A stretch of 64,000 bases of DNA from Rhynchonema sp. JSB1_4 (GCA_030248065.1 JASAMV010008781.1:124001-188000), one strand, 5' to 3'; positions 44,505 through 59,000 are shown, counted from the first letter of the stretch. The notes: generated from the letters alone by a model not told the origin. Translations and numbers: made by a program.

Positions 44505-46895
44505 ATGACTGTGTTCAATAACTCAGCAATCGAAGACTTCGACGACGAATCGTCAGTCAATTACAATTCTTCAAGTGAATACGATTATTCATTCCACGAA
44601 ATCTCTTCAATGGCTGCCAACCATTCATACCGTCACCACAACCAATCGTATTACGCCACACGAACGATCGTCAATCAAGTCCTCTATCCACCCATCTTCA
44701 TTCTGGGTGTGCTCGGAAATCTCCTAATCTTGCGCGTGTTGCTGTCAGCACGCATGCGTGTCCGTCCGTCCAATATGATTCTCGCAGCGCTTGCTTGCAG
44801 TGACATCGGTTTTTTGCTCATGTCATTCCCACAGAACATCTACCAAATATTGAGCATGTCGCAAGCGGCCCGTCACCTGTTCAAAGCGCACATGAGTTGG
44901 CGATTCGTCGCATGGACAAACTTTTTCTCCATGTCATCGTCATGGTGAGTGGCTGATGTTTCATGGTGCTTCTGCACAAGTCCAGTTGGAAAGACTACAT
45001 CGGCCTTTGACATATCTTACGTTTCAGAAACCGTTATTTTTGGGTCGTCATATTTTCCTTTTAATTTTTGGAAATCATGAGCAAATGTTTGCACTTCGTT
45101 GCGAGTTGCACCTTCCCAGTTGGCACAACCGACTGGATCTCTGACGACAAAACTCATCGGTTAATGGTGTGCCAGGATGACCTTTATGCTGCCAGTGGTT
45201 GCAACGTATACTGTACATACATTGTGGTATACAGAACACATTGGGCAAATGATGTACCTCAGAATCAAGCCCACATGAAAGCTGGAACACAATTAAGATC
45301 TCATTATTTCAGGTTCGTGATCGCGGTGAGCCTTGAGCGATTGATCGCGGTTTGGAATCCACTCCGCGTGCGTTACATGTGGTCGCGCGTGCGTCTATGT
45401 CTGGTGATCAGCAGTGTATTTGCCGCCAGCTTTGCGCTGCAATTCTATGAGCAAGTGAAGAAGGTTGAGCTGAACAGCACCGCCAATCATGATAGAACGA
45501 TGGTCTACCGTGATTGGCAGGAGCACATGCGCGCCGTCACCATAATCGTCATCTACTTGAATGTGATGATATTGATTGGCATAAACTTGGCGTTGATCTA
45601 CAAATTGAGGAAACAACAGGAACAATCGTGCAAGCTGAGTCAGGCGCCGCCGGTCAGGGCCGACAACGTTAGAAGATCAACAAACGAAGAAAACGGGCTC
45701 CTCAGCACAACGGAGGAGGAACTTGCCGGTGTCGGACTGAAGGCCATCACTTCGTGCGCAAGGTGCATATTTTAGCCTATTCCTTCTGGTGCAGAAGTTT
45801 ATCGTTGAATTGCGTCGATGCTGTTATTGAGCTAACACATATACCGCTGACGAGCATGATGGCAAATGTTATATGCGTATACATACTGTAGGTAGCTCAG
45901 TTTCAAAAACTCTGCTTGTATCACAATGAGCACTCTGTTCGCAATTTTGGAAATATTTGTTGCCTTTATGTTCATGTTAAAATATTGCGTGCAGTGATGA
46001 GTAACCTTGCAGCTTGCACTTGAACACACTATCGATGGGCCAGCTAACAGAATCGACATACAGTTCACCACCCGCAGATGAAAACTTAGACAGAATTTAG
46101 AGATGTGAGAAAGAAAAAGAAAGAGCCACTTGTGATATTATTTGTATTGTCCCGATGTCCATCAGTCATTTTCAGTCTGGCAGCCCGAGCCCGTCGTTCG
46201 CGTGCGATGAGTGACGAACGTCGGGTCACAGTTTTGGTCCTCTTGATCGCTGGTGTCTACTCGGTCACACATTTGCCATCAATAATTGTCACAATCGGAG
46301 ATGGCAGTTGGATACACACATCGCGATTCGTTATGTCGTCGGTGAGTTGTGTCTGGCTGGTGCACCAGGCCATCGTCAGTGCTTGAACACGCTCCTGACT
46401 CACTTCCAGAGTAATCAAACAAACACACTCTGGGAGTGGGTTGAGCTTGCCACTATCAATAGACGTAAGAATGCAGAACCAACTTAGGTGGCATTCCGAG
46501 CTTGTGTATATCGCATTAATTTTCACTATTTTTATTCTTATATATGGCCGTTGTTTGATCGTACATACCAACAACTTATATTTCAGGTGCTGATGGTCAC
46601 CAACCTTCTAGTAATCATCGGCAAAGCATCCAACTTCCTTCTGTTCTGCTGCGCGTCAGCGAATTTTCGCGCCCAGCTTTTCGTCACATTTCCGTGTTTG
46701 CACGAATGTTATCACGGTCGGGGGCGCGGGGTCGAAAATCCGATGCTTAAAAGTCGGCATCGAAATCGGTACGTGGCCGAATTGGGAGATCCCCTGCCGG
46801 CGAGCCGACTGCATCGACGCAATTTGACCGCGACCACGACGGCTAGTGGTGGAGAGAATGGTGATGGTGCCAGGACAGAATCGACCAGTTTGTGA
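44505..46895 (+). CDS. Rhodopsin-like (class A) G-protein-coupled receptor, peptide-receptor type
   Basis: Exons 44505-44944, 45313-45762, 46176-46341, 46587-46895; 454 aa, phases consistent. A long N-glycosylated, acidic N-terminus is followed by TM1 (QVLYPPIFILGVLGNLLILR with the GN signature), TM2 (NMILAALACSDIGFLLMS), and TM3 ending SLERLIAVWNPLR, where E-R-L replaces D-R-Y. TM4 is VRLCLVISSVFAASFALQF, TM5 is AVTIIVIYLNVMILIGINLA, TM6 is VTVLVLLIAGVYSVTHLP and TM7 is NLLVIIGKASNFLLFCCASANFR, with a modified NPxxY. The pattern of a PLRVR loop and SNF..FC in TM7 recalls invertebrate FMRFamide-type receptors, but the ligand is not provable here. The C-tail is basic and then Ser/Thr-rich. The 5' end has an in-frame open stretch without an ATG, so the Met at 44505 is the best start. 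Confidence 0.88.
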
Positions 46896-47755
46896 TATCC
46901 ACCGGCCGCGCGGTGCCCCCAGTCATCTTCATTGCGTGCATGACAAAATGTGAAAAAAGTTTTGCTTTGAAACTAACATGATAATGCCAAAGCTTTGCTG
47001 TACAGAACGCGCTTTTTGTGTGATCTCAAGTAAAAGTTCTCAGTTGCCGTTGCCAAGTTAACGTTGTATTGTTTCCGTCGAGAGATCAAAAATTTTGTAA
47101 CAAAATAAAATTATGTCGTTGCGGTTGTACACAAGACTACGATATCCTCACTCGCTTTATACACGCATTCTGTTCACGTGAAATAAAGCCCACTGAGTTG
47201 CCTCTCCAATTAAGCTCTCCGGCCAATATGAACTTTGATCATGAACAATCAGAATGAGTGCTGATAAAAACGGTTAAAAGGGTAGCTTATTTTTTGTGTT
47301 TATTTGAGCACCTTCTGTGACCTTATATTTCTATCCAGCCTTCTCGCAAGGATGAAATTGTGCGAAAGACAAGGTCAAACAAATTTGATGTTTCAGATAC
47401 AGTACAAAACCGTCACCAGGGCGACGCCATCTGCTTCCTATGCTTACTGCAGAAATGAAACCTTTCATTCTCTGTTTATAATGTGTTAAAATATTTTGGG
47501 GGCACAATTTTCGAATCGTGCTATGTGTACCTTGGGTTTGTAGAAGGATCCGCCAAACAGGCACATGTGTTATGCATGACCACTTTCAAATGGCATTATT
47601 GGTCCATGATGACGTGCAAGACCGTTTCTTCGGTCAACAAGATATAATGGAAAAATTAATTTTTGACGAGATGCCTACTCATCACTGAAGAAGCGTTCCA
47701 CGTGTGCCATCGTGGTCAAACAAACGAACGGAAAGTCACCGAAACCGTGAAAAAA
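46896..47755. other. Intergenic with no supported gene
   Basis: Holds the 3' flank of the GPCR (AATAAA near 47106 and 47183) and the upstream region of the next plus-strand gene. Nothing else recognised. Confidence 0.45.
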
Positions 47756-50040
47756 ATGTTCCTTTTCTCTCAAAACGCAGTCGCTTTGCTAATTTTAATC
47801 CATTTCGTTGAAACATCGCAACCCAAACCAATCCAATTTGCCGTGAGCTTTGTGGTCTATTACAACAGACATTTGAGCCGTCTGAGACACTGGGCCGTGG
47901 ATTTTGAGTTGATGGTCAAAACCGTTGTCAGGTTTGAACATAACCACTGTGAAACATCAACTTTTGAGGAAAATTGGTTTTGCTGCGACCCATTTGGGCA
48001 GCCTGTGCCTGCCGGGAAATTTACAATCACAGCATCACCGGTCTTGTTATCATGTTCATTGTCGAAAAGCAACAGCGACGTTATTTATCAACATTTTGAA
48101 CCTCGCAAATAATTCACGGTGAAACTCACCCTGATTTTTCAAGGCCATTAAGCAAATTCCGCACGATTTACGCGATTGTGGTTGCAAACGAGGACGCAAT
48201 GCAACATTACATTGTCACGCCATTTGCTTCGAATCTCACTGCCGTTATGAACATTGCACGATCCAGTCCGGAAACGTGGCCGTTGAAAAAATCAGGCTAG
48301 CTGATGTTTCAAAACTTATTGAGCATATTTTTGGTTACAAATTGACCAATGTAAACTTCAACCAGTTTATGCTATAGAACAATACAATGTCAATCGGTCC
48401 ATACGGGCGTCATATACTACCGACGGGCCTGATAACAGCCCATCACGACCATGCCGTACACACATAGTATGATAACATGTACATATGCCAATGTCTCTCA
48501 GTTTTGGCAAATGCCCATCTCCATTTAATAGTGAGCCCTTGACCGATGCACTCGTATAAGTGAACGACAATTTTAGTTCACAATCCTTCGTCACCGCAGA
48601 ATGAATGTTCCTGGTTGTGGTGTGATCTTCGCGTCACTATACACAGCGTAGACTGTACAAACGAGTAATGTTCCCCTGATTCAGGCGATGGATGGCAGGT
48701 GAATCCGACCGTGGACTTCACACAAAGCTACCTGGAGAGCACCCATTTTTGGAACGAGTCCCATAGCAGCATCCACCACGTGATGTGCGCACTGTTCGCA
48801 CCACCCGTTGGCAAACATACGGCACGCGAATTTCTGGGCGGACGATGCCGAAAGGTACAGTGTGCTTGGCTAGTTGATGTTTCTTTACCTGGCCAGTTGT
48901 ATTTCGCAGTACGAGATTTTATGATCCATTACCTGCAGGCTGGGAGCAATGAACTTTTGCTCTAGTTTGCTTGATATTGCCTCGTTTCGTGATTTTGGGT
49001 AAATCAATTGAACTCAAAATGCTCCCCAAGTTCCTGGTACCTATATAAAACAAAAAATATCTGTAAAATGTGACCGAAAACGCTACACGCTATTATCGTG
49101 TTTGATGTTAAGACAAATATACTGTACCACCGTTCATGAATTTTGAAATATAAAGCCCGTTGCAGACCATGGTGTACGCATTCGTCACCACTCCCTCAAG
49201 GCACAGTTCATGCGCCAGTCAAACAGTGGCGACAAGCATGGCTGTATTCCATCAGATGCTCTATTCGACGTATCTTCAGACGGAAATGGACGTTTGCTTG
49301 CGAGATCAGGATCGATTGAATGAATTCGGGGACAATTTTTATCATTTGACGTTGAAATATGAAAGTGAGTGCGGGTTTTTGGCTTCTTTATTATAAATTG
49401 GTTTGCTGGGTTTTGGTTGTCTAAAATACGCCATCGATGGGCATGATAACAATCTTTATCGCCTTGACTCTATTGACAGTCAGTGCCATTGGCGTGGATT
49501 GGCTCATGGTTTCACCTGCACATTCTTTTTTTTACCAAAAACCAAGCTTTGAGCAGATTTCCAACACAAGTGTCACCGTTTTATGGCGCTCAATTACGGA
49601 TCGACGCGAGAAGATATACGCGAGCACATGATTTGGAGTCAGAAATTCGGCCCGGATCTGAGGAAAAACTATGATGTTTGTTCCGTTACGATATTTTTCC
49701 TGCATATTAAAGGTTTCTCTTGATTTAATTTATTTTTCAGAACACCGGTAGCGTAATCCTGTACGCATTAATAATCATCATGGCAATTGTCACGTGTTTC
49801 GCCATGGCTGCCGTGCCCATCGCTTTCCGCTTTCACACAAACAACATCTGGGCATTTGTGGTCTATCTGTCGTCAAAATCCATTCCCCGGAACCCGAACC
49901 CATTCGGGGAATCGGAACCCGTACCCCCGGAACCCGGACCGGATCCGAACTCGGCGCATGTGAAACCCACGGAACGAAAACCAATGAACCTCGCTGAATA
50001 TATTTCGGCCGAAGATGTGGTTGATATAAAGTTGTTGTGA
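47756..50040 (+). CDS. Cys-rich type I membrane protein, unknown family
   Basis: Well-supported exons: 48685-48854, 49166-49364, 49557-49675, 49741-50040 with matching phases. Upstream exons are less certain: 47756-about 47845 (signal peptide MFLFSQNAVALLILIHFVET), a segment near 47932-48110 with ENWFCCDPFGQPVPAGKF, 48144-48295 with CGCKRGRNATLHCHAICFES, and 48502-48530. The ectodomain has many Cys and N-glycosylation sequons (FWNESHSS, RNATLH). A transmembrane helix follows (NTGSVILYALIIIMAIVTCF), then a cytoplasmic tail with a Pro-rich run (NPFGESEPVPPEPGPDPNSA) and the end EYISAEDVVDIKLL. The intron after 48295 may be another GC-AG (ATCAG|GCTAGC). I do not recognise the family; a cell-surface receptor or adhesion role is a guess from topology only. 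Confidence 0.65.
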
Positions 50041-53000
50041 AAATGCAGCATTTAGCTAAATTTTTTAGAAAGCAGTCCACTGGCAATGTCGGCCAACTAC
50101 TAGTAGTTGATCTTCTGTACGGTGCGAGTCAGCCAATTCAAATTACCACTGTATTACCTTTTTGTTCATTTTATCACGCGTTGTACCTCATGTGATAACG
50201 TGCTACCCAGAAATCCAACAACGTCTCGCTTATGGCACGCTTATTTTAATGCTTGAACTTCGCACTCGGAATCTCTTTGAACGAGGTGACGAAAAAGGCT
50301 AGAAATCTCACGTTCATAGTTGTTTGGCAGTTTTTACGCTCACATTTGTGTGTGCGCATGTGCTGTGCTCTACTTTCGCTGGCATTCGTGTACGGACAAC
50401 GCTGTCGTCAACCCAATGTCATACACAGTTGTATTTCCTCGGGCTCGGGGCTCCTGTCTGAGTTGACGACCAGCGTTCAGGATTTGTGTTGACTGACGGA
50501 CGACTAAAAATCAGCTAGCCCCTTCGCTGGTCTTATTGGACGCACGAACAATTATCAATTTGTGCCAATTTTGTTTTATCAAAATGGGAGGCAAATGTAA
50601 ATGTTCATAACGACTTGGGTAGAAAAACAATTGTTATTCCCCGATGCGTCTGCGCCCGAAATTCTCAAAATTATTTCCGAATGCGCTCCCAAAATATTTA
50701 AATGCCATGTGTACCGTCACACTGAGGTTCGCAAAACCATCAAACCAAACCCAAATATCCAAAACCCAACTTTGTTAGACATCAAAGTGTGCAAGTCATC
50801 GATCCTGGGTCTATGCAAGCCGCACAGAAGCGCAGCGATTGAACCACACACAACAGGCTTGCTCCCCTACAATGAAGGCCCATATGAACTGGGTGCACAC
50901 GAGGTTACCGCATGCACAAGCAGGCTGTACCTAAACATTTGCGGTCACCCGCTTTGGCTTGTATGTGCACGCGTGTGTGCAGCAGCTTGCAACTGGTACG
51001 CTGGCGGGGCGTACACATGTCACATAGGCTCACAGCGCAGGTTAGGCATCCACCATTGGGGTCCTTTACGTTCCAGATGTTCCGCGGTTGGAACCGGATT
51101 CTGCAACCGGCGCTGGAACCTTTTGATTTTGTGCATGTTTGTGAACACAAGTACACACAGACACAGAAGCAAGCGGGCAGCAGCCACACACATCACAGCC
51201 AGCTATGGCTTACATACAACATGTGCTCTCAAAAGGTGCTGTACTGTGGGTGTTTTGCACCCTCATAGACACACCACACGTGAATATTATGTATTTGGAT
51301 ACTGTGACGTGCTTTTGAACGCTTTCGCACCAACGCGCTCATGCTTGCTCTGTGACTGCCATGCATGAACCTGCTTATTTTCTCTGTCCTGTTCGACTTC
51401 ATGTATCCAGAACTGATGTATAGATACATAAGGTATACAGATGCAGTATTTATGCACTTGTGATTTTTCGTCGTTGAATTGATTGCGCTGTATTGTACCA
51501 CTGTTATGTGTTTGGGTTTTGTCACAATTCTTTGACAGAAAATGAAACTTGATCTTGTCTACTTTGGCAAAACATTTGTTTTTTTTCCATACTTTTTTTC
51601 TGTGCGTGATGCCAAATTCTGGCAATGGCTTCTTTAAGAACGTTCTGAATCCTGTGTGAAAACCAGCTCACGTTAAGCCATGCAAACTGCTGTCCAGTAA
51701 AAAGCATAGATAAGGTATGACCCATTCAATTGGGCGTTCGGTTTTTTGACTTTTCAAGCATCTTGGCTCGCGTGTGCTTTCTTCTTTCCCAATACCATGA
51801 CATCAAGACGTCTATTCATGTTTTTGGGCCATTCTCATGAGAATGCTATGATGCAAGGAACCGTTCCAAAATGCCGGACAGTTTTGTGTGACCAAATACC
51901 CAGAACTGCTCTCTGAACCATTTTGGTACACTGTTGGTTCTGTGCCTCCATTTATGGTCGGTTCATTTGCCATACAAATGGTGCGGAAAGGCCGATGCAC
52001 TTCGTTAGAGAGACGGATATCAGAACCCGTATCCACGATAGGTTGTGCAATTGTGATTGCAGATTCAGTTGTTGCAGTAGCATAGTGACTACAACACCAA
52101 CAATCGTGATTGGGTCACGTGACGTGACGTGACTTGGAGTGCAATCACACTTGACCGTGAATACGCAGATGCCCCCGAATAATAGAGTCACCCAAGTTTG
52201 CCGCTGTCATGTTTATTTGCTATTCTAAAAGTGTTCTCTGCAACTCTCCCTCTCTCCTCTATCTTTTGGTGTGGATTTCCAAACCCAGCCAGCACAATAA
52301 AGCTAAAGTTCGCGGACTGAGAGGTCAAACTACCCTGCCAAAACTTTGTTTACAAACTTTCGGCGTGTCGAGAGCAGGGCGGAGACTCAGCTCGGATTTC
52401 CGCACATTGTAACACCTAGTGTTTTGGGAGGTTGGAATGCACACAACTTCAAATTTAAAACTTTCACAATTGCAGTTTGTCAGATTTTGCCGCTGTTTCG
52501 CTTGTGTAATTTCCGACGTTGGAGTATCCCCGTTCCGACGTTTGAGGTAAAAATTTTTTAGTATCCCCGTTTTGGTCTCTAAGTTTTCTAACCTGATTTT
52601 ATTCATTCATTTAGTTGAAACGCTGAGGTGCCACTCTAAAGTACGTTTATATATTGACGCTGTTAAGTATAAATAATGCTTCTGACATAACTTTGAAAAA
52701 GTTGGCTTTTTTGTTGCACCCTCACCCAGTCCGACCTGGGCAGAACCGTAGAAAACGTGCTACTTTTCACACACCGGCTAGATTTCCCTTGAGATTCAGC
52801 AACCGTGCCAACTTTTACTCGCAATGATTTTGGCGGAGTTCCAGTAAAAGAATGAGGATATCCTTTTTATGATTTGGTTCTCTTACCGGATTTACTAGTT
52901 CAGCTTGCTGAAATGCCCCATCGCTCAAACGGCCTTTTTTCGGTTAGGTCCCTAAATCAAGCTTTCAGTTCAATTAAGTGCACCGCCGTTGACAGCATTT

Positions 53001-56000
53001 GGTAGATTTTTCACCAGTGCATTGGGAGGAGAGATTAACCGCAAGTCAGACGGGCCTCATGCGAGTGCCTGAGTGAAAATATTAAATGCAACCGAGTAAC
53101 TGTCAGAGAACTTTAGCCCAAACCCGATCCATCATCCAGGGGGCCAGGGACCACTGGGCTTGGAAGCTTTAATCGCAGTCATGCTTTAGGATTTATGCTC
53201 TATTCTCATGTGCTGGGTTTTTGACCTGCAATGATAGCATTGTACGTAGGTTAACTCCACCTTTAGCATCTGAAACGTTCTGTAGCAAGGCTAAAATAAT
53301 AGTGTCCCGCAGCATTTTTCTGTTTGCCTTGCGATTTCAGGGACAATATAGTTTTTGTCCCATCACCGTATTACAACTAAACTGCACATGTTGTGCATCA
53401 ATCACTTTCATGTGTACGTAGTTGGACTTCGCTCATAAATTCCAGCAATAGGCTTGACATATACGGCGCAGCATACCCGCTTTGAGACTGGGCGCCACTC
53501 TGGCGGCTCGGTCATGTTACTTTTTCGGAGCCAGGACTGATTGTTTGAGGTCTGGAGTTCGGTCCATGCATATGCGAATGCTCTTTTTGAGACCCCTGAT
53601 TTTAAAAAGCTAGGCTTTGGGCCAGTGAGTGACTGGATAAGCCGACCGCTGTGCACGTGCGGCCTTTAGTGCGAAGCGAACCGCTACTTTGCATTGCACA
53701 CCATTTTATAATTTTGGACCCACGAAATGATGACCTAAAAAGTCGCGACGAATAAAAATCAGTGCTGTCAGTAATGTGCCCATTTATGGAGCCTAATATT
53801 TGGACATGGTGCGCGTTCATGAGCCGCTATTTATCCATTCAGTTAATGACTGACTGACATACGGTTCGATTGGGTCATGCGCCCGTTTTTACGTTGGCGG
53901 TGTTGGGCTTAAAGTCCATTACAGCTACCTATAGTGGAACTATAATTTCAGAAGAAATGTACATATTGAGTGTACGTTGTGTGAAAAGTGGCGATTTTTT
54001 GAAAGAGGCGGTCCCCAACAGATTTTTGAAAGCACGTGATTATATTTTCGCCGTGCCCCATCATGAACTTCTTATACATATGCATTTTTATGAATAAATA
54101 AAGTGCTCAGGGGTTTCGGCCATATGACATTATTCAGGGTGCTTAACCATACAAAAAAGTTCAGTCCCAAACGGCTTGAAATAAATTTGCCCAAATGGGA
54201 ACCAGACCCACCTACATAAATACATGCCATGGGTGCATACGCCACACATGCACAGAGTAAGTACCCGAACCTGCACACAAGGCAACTCACAACCGCAGTA
54301 CGTAACCGTGCATGCAGCGGGTGCCGTTCTAATAGAAGCCTATAAATGAAAAATGACTGTATGAATCTTTCAGCTACCAAACATGTATATAGACCTGGAC
54401 GTTATGCGTTTTTGGCACAACCGATTGGGTACCGTGTAAAAGATAACCCCAACATTAGCTTATCCGCAGTGCCCAATTTGACATTGCTGCTGTACTTTCC
54501 CCCCACCCGTTTGCCCTTTCATCCATAAAAGGCCACAAAAGTATAGTTCATGAAAGTATGGATCGAAACGGCCTTTTTTACTCGAGCGTGTAAGAATATT
54601 TTGCGCCTCACACACGCCTTTTGTATCGCTAAGGGGTTGTACATCAATCTGGACTTTTGGCTTTACGTTTTCACATGCATTTCACCACACACCGATACGT
54701 GTGCTTGTGTGAGTATAGTTCATTCAGATCAGAACAAACTTGACAGACAAGTATCATTATTTCATTCTTTCGTTTTTATACAACCGGTTGATCATTATGT
54801 ACATACATGTTCTGTTAGTTTTTGCTGTGCACCAGGCCATCGTCAGTGCGAATAATGCACCAGACAGAAGCTGCCTGATTTGAACATCTTGTTGTTCTCA
54901 TGAAACATCAGTGCGGTTGTGCGAAAGTACAGGATGTTGGTCCGGTCCTTCTGTTTACAGGCAAGTACACAAAGAACTCCATTCCATGCTCTTACAATAA
55001 ACAGGAACCAACCCTTGTTTTTGTGGTGGCGTCCACACGCCCATAATTGGCAAACGTGCAGGCACACGTACTGTACAAAGTTCTCGACTAATAACACAGT
55101 CGTCAAATCAAGTGGTCCAATCACTTCGTCAACCCAAGCAGTCCCAAATGAGCGCGAGAATTCATAATACATTCAGTTGACAACAAGCCTTGACGATCAG
55201 ATTTGACCACAGTACCATAAGCCAAGTTTTAACCAGTAACCACCCTTGCAAGCCCGTACTGTGCGGTGTACTCTGTACGAGCTGTATTTTCAGTGCGTGT
55301 ATAAAACTGCGAAATCTAATTACTAACGAGCTGAACTAGGGGCTAGTTTTGATACTGTGTAAGCACGACGGTTTCTCTAAGCTCCTGTGTTTTTAGCTCC
55401 ACGACGAAATTGTATACACCAGTTAGGAAGAGCATGATGGGCTGCTCTCTATTTTGCCATGTCCGTCACATCCTTTGCATGTCAGTCCGAAAAAGCTTCT
55501 TTCCTGATTTAAAATGTTGGGCCTTTTTCTTCTTTTCGTCATATCAAATATTTCAGCGCACTGTATACAAGAACCCAGCAAAGTCCAAATTATTTGAAAC
55601 GTGCGCTCTGTGTGCGCCACGAAACCAAATTAGAATTCTCTGCGCTCCGTGTGGTCGAATCTGTTTTCACAACCATGAACTTCTCGGCTTTTGAGAACTT
55701 TTCCAGTTATCTTCGTTTTTGTGTTCTTGTCCTATCAACCCTTGGAGTAAGTATACTGCAAACCCAGGGCCGCGAGCTTGCATGCTAACAACGACTGAAC
55801 CGAAATCTTTGGCACGTCGTTCCTAAAATTGAAACACTGCATCGTTCCTAAAACTTTGGTAGGCTATCCTAAAATTTGCATGCCGGTCCAGCCTAGATGG
55901 ATTTCAGATAAATCCAGGTCAGGGCTATCTACTGTGGTGTCTGCTCAATGTGTTTTTGACAATACATGTTATTTGCTAACCGAAAAAGTCCGATGGAGGG

Positions 56001-59000
56001 CCATACCCCAAATGTCCTTGCTCAACGTCCATGAGCTGAAAGCCGAAAACACAGACAGAAAACACTGGAACGCACTGTCTTTGCAAATCAAGTGTATACT
56101 GTGGGTGCGATGTTTTTAGTTTTAGACATCACATTGCTGGTACGAAAGAACACGGCGCTAAAATTTTGTTATCGCGAAATTAAATTTAAGGCTGGAAAGT
56201 TTGAAGCATCTTTCATCATCTTGTGTTTTTAGTTTCAGGCAAAGTGCTTGTATTTTCTATCGTAAACAGTGCACCCCCTCACCAAAATGTAAAAAGGGCT
56301 TTCCGACAAATTCCACACTGCATACTGCTGCACACAACCCACCAAGCCCTTTCCTAGACTCTTAATGATGTTGGAAACTGCACACACACGTCCCGGCACC
56401 AAACGAAAGGGAGATCTTGAGCGCTAAAATTAGGGGAAGGCCCATCATTAGCGCAGGGAAGCAACAGTTGTAATTTGTGGCTGTGCACATGTATTGTATG
56501 TATGTAATAACACTGTTCTCTTGCTTATATTTCCCGCGGAGGAGCCAATGTGGTGCGGTTTGCAGACAGTAGATTTGGATTTGCTTTCTTCTGCTGAACT
56601 CTGACATGCAAAATTGTTCGCCCTCTTGCTTTCTACTCAATCAATGCGTGTTTTCTCTAAGCATTAATCACGCATGAATTGGTTTACAAATCTAGTTCAC
56701 GCGTTCTTCTTCAACTTGCGCCTGCTACAAAGTTCATGAAACATTCAGCAAGTTATCGGGCACCGGTATCCAGCCTTAGATCAGTCCAAGTGGGGTCAGA
56801 CCCCAAACTTTTTTGAACTCAACACCAAAATGTTACGGTCATGAAGCTCAAGTAAAGTATACACGAAAGTGTTCCCACGCGGCAAACAGCACTGGCAGCA
56901 AATTGTATGAATGACGTGTGCAAAGGGGGACTTTCGCGGTAAATATGCCACACCCGCGCGTTGTAGCACGCCTCAATTAGGCGCCAAATCAGGCATAAAT
57001 ATCCACACACAACAAGCCTATGCATTATGCATGAGCTGCGTATCAGCTGCACCAAATCAGTTTGGTTCGGGATCCGATTTAGGTCCCGAAGGCGAGCAGC
57101 CATGGATGTACGCAGATGCCATATGACTAGACCACTGTGCTGCACGCATTTTAGTGATTGTACACTTGTCATTACGGTACTTCAACTCTGTTTATTATTA
57201 CCACTTTCCCGGCACCGGCTCAGCTTTGAAGTGGGTGACAGGCGGCCATATCTGCCAGCAATAAGCTTTGCAAAATTCTTAGAATATTTCGGCCAAGTTG
57301 GAGTTCTTTGTCGGATACAGGCTAAGCTGCTTGCCCACGCCAGGGTCCCTAAAACGTGACAGATTTCATGGAAGGTCCCCTACTGCAGCGTCAGTTGAAG
57401 TTTCTGGCACATGTAAGAATATTATTTAGGCGATCACCGCTTTTAGCCGATTTCCTGTCGTGCCTCACCTTCGCGGCGGGAATGCATAGTACCATGAAAT
57501 ATGAAGTCGCATAAACTTTTTACTGCCCGGCCCTACATGAGTCATGAATTTTTCTGTGTGCACTTTTTTGCATGCTGCAGTTGCCTTGCGATACTTCAGG
57601 GTTTTGGCCTTCTAGGTATCTTGTGCTGTGCTCTGCTAAAGCACAGCAAATGAAAACAGCATAAAACTTTTTTTACAAACTTTCAAACCGCTGAACAACC
57701 ACTTTTTATTGCTGGCACGCCGCGCATTGAAAACTTTTGGGCAGGACGAGTGCAAAATGGAGCTTTGGTCACTTTGCGGGGTATCCGTTAGAAATTTATT
57801 TCCACACAAAGCTTTCTTTCCTGTATAGCACCCCATGACAAGCAAAATTTTGCATCTAAACGGTTTTCTTTTCTTTAGTTCCCACGTTCTGGAGTGGGTA
57901 CCTGAACAGTTGTGGTATGTACATAGACTTGGCCTGCGCAGAGTCCAAAAGTATCAAAAGTTCTGTTATACTATTGCTGTTTTATGTCGCTGTGTGCGTG
58001 TGTGGTTTTGTGTATAAATTTGATATGAGCGAGTAAGGACAAGGCAAAGTGTCGCTAAACTTTCTTTGAAGCGCAAGTAAACACACAAGCTGCGGAACAG
58101 AAGGATGGACTACAGCTTGGCCAGTAGCAGCAGTATTGACCATTTTCAAGTTAGGATCCTATGTCTTTGGCCAGCATAGTACGCTACTCCGTTCAAAAAC
58201 TTTGGACTTTTCGCATCAATAATATGTGTGTATGCATACGTACTGTGTACATGTTTATTATTTTCCATATCATTCAATGCTATCATTCAATTCAATTTGA
58301 ACGGTCTAGTTTTGGCGAAAGTATTAAACTGTTTGGTCACCACTCCAAAGTGACAATGAGACCAATCCATTACAGCTTGTGGCATTTTTGTCTGATATTT
58401 ATTAGTCTTGTGGTGGATATTTTTTACTTTTTTTACGAACCGCTCACATAAAATTGACAAAGATCTGTTTTGATTGCGAAACAAACTGGCGCCGAAAAAT
58501 TTTCCAGCTGACAGCCGAAAACTAGCCGGTGCATTCCATCCATCTAAGTTTATGTCCGCAAACTTGACGTCTGATTTTTGACATCAACTACGCACCTCGC
58601 TCTATGGGTAACACATTGCGCTTTTCTTGGGTGTCGTTAGCAGTTTTAGATTTTGAACGTTTTTTGCAAAACTTTTCAAAATTCTTTCGTTCCCCTGTGT
58701 CGCTGGTGAAACATTTGGCTAGCTACGGCACAAAGGATGTTTCACTAGTGTATATCAGTGCTTTTTCATCAATTCAGCTGAAAACGGGAATGTTCAGGTA
58801 CCCAACATTTCCACAGCCTCTTTTCAGCCTCGTAAAAAAGAAAATGTCAAAACGTCCACCTAAATGGGCAAGCTATAGTTCCATCTCTCTTTGTTGCTGC
58901 TCCACAACTAAACGACGCCTGCAGTTGACGTTTGCGTCAAAAAAGTTTCCATCTTATTTTCTATTCCAAAGTCAGTAAGTGGCCCTTCGTTTCAGGTTTC

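Noticed and set aside
47860..48072. Minus-strand open frame opposite the Cys-rich gene
   Set aside because: Antisense shadow of the plus-strand exon with the CCDPFGQPVPAG sequence.
50601..51368. 255-codon open frame on the plus strand
   Set aside because: Contains CA/TG-rich stretches, has no domain or signal, an opposite-strand frame is equally open in part, and composition (many His, Cys, Arg, Thr) resembles translated repeat.
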